From: Bradyrhizobium sp. AUGA SZCCT0176
GTDB taxonomy: Bacteria > Pseudomonadota > Alphaproteobacteria > Rhizobiales > Xanthobacteraceae
Direction of reading: 5' to 3'
NCBI RefSeq assembly: GCF_018130145.1
Contig: NZ_JAFCMB010000005.1
Span: forward strand, 62,001 to 126,000
Length of the DNA stretch: 64,000 nt
Below, one piece after another: positions 59,658 through 64,000 of this stretch. The notes beneath the pieces are model-generated. The model made no database searches. It was not told the DNA's origin and saw only the letters and a program-made list of their open reading frames with translations. Every line of letters starts with the position of its first letter. Position 1 is the first letter of the stretch. The position numbers were made by a program, and so were the translations under genes.

Positions 59658-60191
59658 CTAATGCATGCGGTGATGCCGCGCCGGGGAATCGGATGCGTAT
59701 CCCCGCAATTGGGCATATTGCTTCATCTGATCGGGGAGCAGGATTTGCGCCGTTTCGAGGTGATATTTCAGATGCGCGTTGCGCAGTTCCGCCTGCGTCT
59801 GCCCGATCTTCGTCGTCGCTTCCCTCAGCGCGTCTGATGTGATCGAACGGTTGGCGAATTGCCGGTCGAGCGCGCTTTCCTGCCCGATCAGGCTGAGCCC
59901 GATCGGTGTCGCTTCCGCTTTCATTGTTTCAAACAGTGTTTGAATCCGTTGCTTCTGTGCCGCCGACAGCGCCAGCTTGTCGGACAATTCCAGCACGTGC
60001 ATCGGGCCGGGGTAGCCGTTCAGTTCGGCCGCCAGCGCCAGGCCCATACCCTTGCCGGCTTTGAGATCGTCGATCTGCTGCGCGGACAGCGCCTTGATCG
60101 AGCGGCCCTGCATCCCCGCATAGGGCGACTGCGCCATTGCTGCGGTCGAAGCGAGGGCGAGGACGGTGATGGCGGTGGCAATGGCTTTCAT
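59658..60191 (-). CDS. Spy/CpxP-type periplasmic protein (LTXXQ motif)
   Basis: The 177-residue protein has a clear signal peptide (MKAIATAITVLALASTAAMAQ) and a helical mature region with LSAAQKQRIQTLFETMK, an LTxxQ-like motif of the Spy/CpxP family, plus LPDQMKQYAQLRGY at the end. Members are periplasmic chaperones or sensors of envelope or metal stress. The ATG at 60191 has AGGAG upstream; a start at 60227 would add a non-signal extension. Located upstream of the metal pump cluster, which suits an envelope or metal-stress role. Confidence 0.8.
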   Translation of the reverse strand: MKAIATAITVLALASTAAMAQSPYAGMQGRSIKALSAQQIDDLKAGKGMGLALAAELNGYPGPMHVLELSDKLALSAAQKQRIQTLFETMKAEATPIGLSLIGQESALDRQFANRSITSDALREATTKIGQTQAELRNAHLKYHLETAQILLPDQMKQYAQLRGYASDSPARHHRMH

Positions 60192-60274
60192 GAATATCTC
60201 CTGCTTCGAAGGATTGATCATACCCATCCGGATCTCCCGTAGGCATCAAGCTTCCGTCAGGTCACCACAGGGGA

Positions 60275-60357
60275 CGTCATTGCGAGGAGCGAAGCGACGA
60301 AGCAATCCATTCTTTCTTTGTCGCACGATGGATTGCTTCGCTTCGCTCGCAATGACG
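60275..60357. repeat. Intergenic inverted repeat, family B
   Basis: CGTCATTGCGAGGAGCGAAGCGACGAAGCAATCC pairs with GGATTGCTTCGCTTCGCTCGCAATGACG. It is the most compact copy of this family. Confidence 0.92.
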
Positions 60358-60364
60358 GAAGGGT

Positions 60365-60988
60365 TCACTCCACGCGCTGAAAGACGCTGAATTGAAAGTG
60401 CTGTTGCGAGCCCCAGGGCGTGGCATGGTCGCTCTGCCGGCTTTGCAGCAGCCTGAACCCCGGTCCCAGCGTCTGCCCGAGCCGCGCCGCATCGTAGCGC
60501 ATCACCGGCAGGCCGCTGCATTTCTCGGGTCCGTCCAGCGCGAAGGTTGCGATGATGGCGCGGCCGCCGATCTTCAAACCCTGCTTGAACCGCGCGATGT
60601 AGTCCGCGCGGTCACTCTCCTCGGTCAGGAAGTGAAACGCCGCCCGGTCATGCCAGATGTCATAGGCCCGCGACGGCTGCCATGTGGTGGCGTCGGCCAC
60701 AAGCCAGTGCGCGCGCGACGCGCGTTCGCCGAGACGGGCCTTGGCGGCCTCCAATGCCGCCGCCGACAGATCGAGCACGGTGATGTCGGAAAATCCCTGA
60801 TCGATGAGGTGATCGACCAGCCGCGACGCGCCGCCACCGATGTCGACGATCGCCTGATGGGGCGCGGCCCCGATCTCGGCGATCAGCGCCAGCGACGGGG
60901 CAGGGCTTTCCTGAAACCAGCTGACCTCGTTCTCGCCTTTGCTGGTGTAGACGTTCTCCCAGTGCGCCTGGCGGCTTTCGCTTTCCAT
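60365..60988 (-). CDS. SAM-dependent methyltransferase (thiopurine/TehB-like)
   Basis: The 207-residue protein starts with QAHWENVYTSKGENEVSWFQ, then VDIGGGASRLVDHLID (SAM motif I) near residues 48-63, VLDLSAAALEAAKAR, WLVADATTW and WHDRAAFHFLTEESDRADY. The WENVY..K..EVSWFQ start and the WHDRAAFHFL block are typical of small SAM-dependent methyltransferases related to TehB and thiol/thiopurine methyltransferases. The ATG at 60988 has GGAGGA upstream. It follows the cusA-type gene by 31 bases on the same strand, so it is probably co-transcribed and may take part in metal or metalloid handling. Confidence 0.85.
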   Translation of the reverse strand: MESESRQAHWENVYTSKGENEVSWFQESPAPSLALIAEIGAAPHQAIVDIGGGASRLVDHLIDQGFSDITVLDLSAAALEAAKARLGERASRAHWLVADATTWQPSRAYDIWHDRAAFHFLTEESDRADYIARFKQGLKIGGRAIIATFALDGPEKCSGLPVMRYDAARLGQTLGPGFRLLQSRQSDHATPWGSQQHFQFSVFQRVE

Positions 60989-61019
60989 CCCGTCCTCCTC
61001 CGCCCTGCGGGGGCCAACA

Positions 61020-64000
61020 TCATATTCCGGCCTCGCCCGGCTTGCCATTGAGATTCATCGCCGGGTGGAGAATCCGCTGCAGCCGCGCGCCTTTGACCAG
61101 CGCATAGATCGCGGGAATCACGATCAGGGTCAGCAGCGTCGATGAGATCATGCCGCCGATCATCGGCACCGCGATGCGCTGCATGATTTCAGAACCCGTG
61201 CCCGTGCTCCACATGATCGGCAATAGCCCCGCCATGATGGCGACGACCGTCATCATTTTCGGCCGCACCCGCTCCACCGCGCCCTCCATGATTGCATCGT
61301 AAAGGTCCTGCTTGGTCAGCGCGCGGCCCTCGGCCGACCGACGCGCCCTGATCTCGTCGAGCGCCTGGTTGAGATAGATCAGCATCACGACGCCGGTCTC
61401 GGCGGCGACGCCAGCAAGCGCGATGAAGCCGACGACGACGGCGACCGATAGATTAAAACCCAGCCACCACATCAGCCAGAGCCCGCCGACCAGTGCGAAC
61501 GGCAGCGACAGCATCACGATCATGGTTTCGGTCAGCGAGCGGAAGTTGAGGTAGAGCAGCAGGAAGATGATCATCAGCGTCACCGGCACCACGATCTTCA
61601 GCCGTGCGGTGGCGCGTTCGAGGTATTCGTAACTCCCGCTCCACATCACGTAGGCGCCCGGCGGGAACTCGATGCTGGCCTTCACCGCGGCCTGCGCGTC
61701 GGCGACGTAGCTGCCGATGTCGCGGTCGCGGATATCGACATAGATGTAGACGGCGAGCTGTCCGTTCTCGGTACGGATCGAGGTCGGCCCGCGCGATGGT
61801 GCGACCTTGGCGACTTCGCCGAGCGGCACCGCGCCGCCGCCCGGCATCGGCACCAGCACGTCGCGGATGATCGATTGCGTATCGCCGCGCAGGTCGCGGG
61901 GATAGCGCATGTTGACGCCGAAGCGCTGGCGTCCCTCGACGGTCGTGGTGACGGTCTGGCCGCCAAGCGCGGTCGCGATCACGTCGTTGACGTCCTGCAC
62001 CATGATGCCGTAGCGCGCCATTGCCGCGCGGTCGGGGACGATGTCGAGGTAATAGCCGCCGATGCCGCGTTCGGCATAGGCCGACGACGTGCCCGGCACC
62101 GCCTTGAGCACCTGTTCGATCTGTTTTGCCAGCCGGTCGATCTCGTTGAGATCAGTGCCGATCACCTTGACGCCAACAGGCGTCCGGATGCCGGTCGACA
62201 GCATGTCGATGCGCGCCTTGATCGGCTGGGTCCAGGCGTTGGAAACGCCGGGAAACTGCAGCGCCCGGTCCATATCGGCGGTCAGGCTCTCCACGGTGAC
62301 GCCGGCCCGCCATTCCGCCTTTGGTTTGAGATTGATCACGGTCTCGAACATTTCGGAGGGGGCGGGATCGGTCGCCGTCAGGGCGCGTCCGGCCTTGCCA
62401 TACACGGAAGCCACTTCCGGAAAACTTCGGATGATCCGGTCCTGGGTCTGCAGCAATTCACCGGCCTTGGTGACGGATATGCCGGGCAGTGTCGTCGGCA
62501 TGTAGAGCAAAGTGCCTTCGTTGAGGTTAGGCATGAACTCGGTGCCAAGCTGCCGCGCCGGCCAGATCGTTACGGCGAGCACTGCCACCGCCAGAACGAT
62601 CACCAGCACCTTGGCGCGCATCACGGCCTTGATGACGGGACGATAGACCCAGATCAGGAAGCGGTTGATCGGGTTCCTGTGCTCGGGAATGATCTTGCCG
62701 CGCACGAAGATTACCATCAACGCCGGCACCAGCGTCACCGACAGCAACGCCGCCGCCGCCATCGCAAAGGTCTTGGTGAAGGCGAGCGGGCTGAACAGCC
62801 GGCCTTCCTGCGATTCCAGCGTAAATATCGGCATAAACGACACGGTGATGATCATCAGGCTGAAGAACAGCGCCGGCCCCACCTGTGACGCCGCTTCGAT
62901 CAGCACATCGATGCGCGATCGCCCGGGCTCGGCGCGCTCCAGATGCTTGTGTGCGTTTTCGATCATCACGATGGCCGCATCGACCATGGCGCCGATCGCG
63001 ATCGCGATGCCGCCGAGACTCATGATGTTGGAGCCGAGGCCGAGCAGCTTCATGGCGCCGAACGCCATCAGCACCCCGACCGGCAGCATCAGGATCGCGA
63101 CCAGGGCGCTGCGGACATGCAGCAGGAACACGATGCACACCAGCGCGACGATCACGCTCTCTTCGAACAGGGTGCGCTTGAGCGTATCGATCGCAGCAAC
63201 GATCAGCTCCGAGCGGTCATAGACCGCGACGATCTCGACCGATTTCGGCAGGCCGCTGGCGATCTCGGTAATCCGCTTCTTGACGTTCTGGATCACGTCC
63301 AGCGCGTTGACGCCGAACCGCTGCAGCACGATTCCGCTGGCGACTTCGCCTTCACCGTTGAGTTCGGTGATGCCGCGCCGCTCGTCCGGGCCGAGCTCGA
63401 CGCGGGCGACGTCTTTCAGCAGCACCGGCGTGCCGCCGCTACTCTTGAGCACGATATTGCCGAGGTCGTTGATGCCCTTGATGTAGCCCTTGCCGCGAAT
63501 GACGTATTCGAATTCGGACAGTTCGACGGTGCGGCCGCCGACATCGGCATTGCTGGCGCGGATCGCGTCGCGCATCTTGGGCATGGTGATGCCGAGGTCG
63601 CGCATGCGCTGCGGATCGAGCACCACGTTGTATTGCCGGACGAATCCGCCGACGCTGGCGACCTCGGCGACGCCTTCCGCCTTTGCAAGCGCGAATTTCA
63701 GATTCCAGTCCTGGATCGCGCGGGTGTCGGCGAGGTTCAGCTCTTTCGACATCACGGCGTATTGGTAGACCCAGCCGACGCCGGTGGCGTCCGGTCCCAT
63801 CGTCGGCGTCACGCCCGCGGGCAGGCGCCCCGAAGCGCTGTTGAGGAATTCCAGCACGCGCGACCGCGCCCAGTAGATGTCGGTGCCGTCCTCGAAGATC
63901 ACATAGACGAACGACACGCCGAAGAACGAGAACCCGCGCACCACCTTTGAGCGCGGCACCGTCAGCATCGCCGTGGTCAAGGGATAGGTGACCTGGTCCT
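61020..64000 (-). CDS. CusA/CzcA-type heavy-metal RND efflux pump, 5' part missing
   Basis: The frame is open at the right edge, so about 992 residues are visible and roughly the first 60 are outside. Readable motifs are those of the heavy-metal efflux RND group: DQVTYPLTTAML at the edge, LPAGVTPTMGP, IAIAIGAMVDAAIVMIENAHKHLE in TM4 with the essential Asp, FMPNLNEGTLLYMP and GFIALAGVAAETGVVMLIYLNQAL in TM10 with the Glu typical of CusA/CzcA. It expels Cu, Ag, Co, Zn or Cd by proton antiport; specificity is not resolved. The TTG at 63980 is internal, not the start. A methyltransferase gene follows it by 31 bases. Confidence 0.92.
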   Translation of the reverse strand, partial: DQVTYPLTTAMLTVPRSKVVRGFSFFGVSFVYVIFEDGTDIYWARSRVLEFLNSASGRLPAGVTPTMGPDATGVGWVYQYAVMSKELNLADTRAIQDWNLKFALAKAEGVAEVASVGGFVRQYNVVLDPQRMRDLGITMPKMRDAIRASNADVGGRTVELSEFEYVIRGKGYIKGINDLGNIVLKSSGGTPVLLKDVARVELGPDERRGITELNGEGEVASGIVLQRFGVNALDVIQNVKKRITEIASGLPKSVEIVAVYDRSELIVAAIDTLKRTLFEESVIVALVCIVFLLHVRSALVAILMLPVGVLMAFGAMKLLGLGSNIMSLGGIAIAIGAMVDAAIVMIENAHKHLERAEPGRSRIDVLIEAASQVGPALFFSLMIITVSFMPIFTLESQEGRLFSPLAFTKTFAMAAAALLSVTLVPALMVIFVRGKIIPEHRNPINRFLIWVYRPVIKAVMRAKVLVIVLAVAVLAVTIWPARQLGTEFMPNLNEGTLLYMPTTLPGISVTKAGELLQTQDRIIRSFPEVASVYGKAGRALTATDPAPSEMFETVINLKPKAEWRAGVTVESLTADMDRALQFPGVSNAWTQPIKARIDMLSTGIRTPVGVKVIGTDLNEIDRLAKQIEQVLKAVPGTSSAYAERGIGGYYLDIVPDRAAMARYGIMVQDVNDVIATALGGQTVTTTVEGRQRFGVNMRYPRDLRGDTQSIIRDVLVPMPGGGAVPLGEVAKVAPSRGPTSIRTENGQLAVYIYVDIRDRDIGSYVADAQAAVKASIEFPPGAYVMWSGSYEYLERATARLKIVVPVTLMIIFLLLYLNFRSLTETMIVMLSLPFALVGGLWLMWWLGFNLSVAVVVGFIALAGVAAETGVVMLIYLNQALDEIRARRSAEGRALTKQDLYDAIMEGAVERVRPKMMTVVAIMAGLLPIMWSTGTGSEIMQRIAVPMIGGMISSTLLTLIVIPAIYALVKGARLQRILHPAMNLNGKPGEAGI

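Overview
The window is about 64 kb of GC-rich DNA with densely packed genes, ATGA/TGATG overlaps inside operons and almost no non-coding DNA. The gene content (class III-type PHA synthase and phasin, CYP102-like P450 reductase, the paa phenylacetyl-CoA epoxidase operon, many CoA, amidase and branched-chain ABC functions) and the palindromic intergenic repeats point to a free-living or symbiotic alphaproteobacterium of the Bradyrhizobium type. I see no tRNA, rRNA, CRISPR array, prophage or insertion sequence.

Layout. 1-2.3 kb: 3' end of a P450/P450-reductase fusion and a spermidine-synthase-like protein. 2.3-9.3 kb: a secreted NTF2-like protein, an alpha/beta hydrolase, then a polyhydroxyalkanoate block (small PhaE-like partner, PhaC, GNAT protein, phasin), a DUF445 membrane protein and an esterase. 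9.4-15.9 kb: paaX, paaABCDE, a PaaI-type thioesterase and paaK, the front half of aerobic phenylacetate catabolism, followed by an amidase that could supply aryl-acetates. 17.5-24.2 kb: MDR oxidoreductase, YeeE-type sulfur transporter, hydrolase-OsmC fusion, sulfite-oxidase-like molybdoenzyme, second amidase and another hydrolase. 24.3-39.1 kb: a catabolic island with a non-canonical SDR, a tartrate/D-malate dehydrogenase, a LysR-centred divergon (M20-type hydrolase and hydroxyacid dehydrogenase on one side, DUF1445 protein and a complete livKHMGF transporter on the other) and a complete tetronate (L-threonate/D-erythronate) degradation set. 39.3-43.3 kb: two tandem chemoreceptors with nearly identical signalling halves. 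43.6-47.9 kb: an RND pump and its adaptor. 48.1-60.2 kb: mixed lipid/xenobiotic enzymes (thiolase-like protein, nitronate monooxygenase, Baeyer-Villiger-type monooxygenase, class V aminotransferase, GST, flavin reductase, acyl-CoA dehydrogenase), a truncated livF remnant and a Spy-like periplasmic protein. 60.4-64 kb: a methyltransferase and a CusA/CzcA-type metal pump that runs off the right edge.

Two things stand out. First, the 26.5-39.1 kb region reads as one nutrient-acquisition island: a perfect 9-5-9 palindrome between the LysR gene and the DUF1445 gene probably controls both arms. Second, at least eleven gene junctions carry long inverted repeats of five recognisable sequence families, one of which supplies the stop codon of a neighbouring gene.
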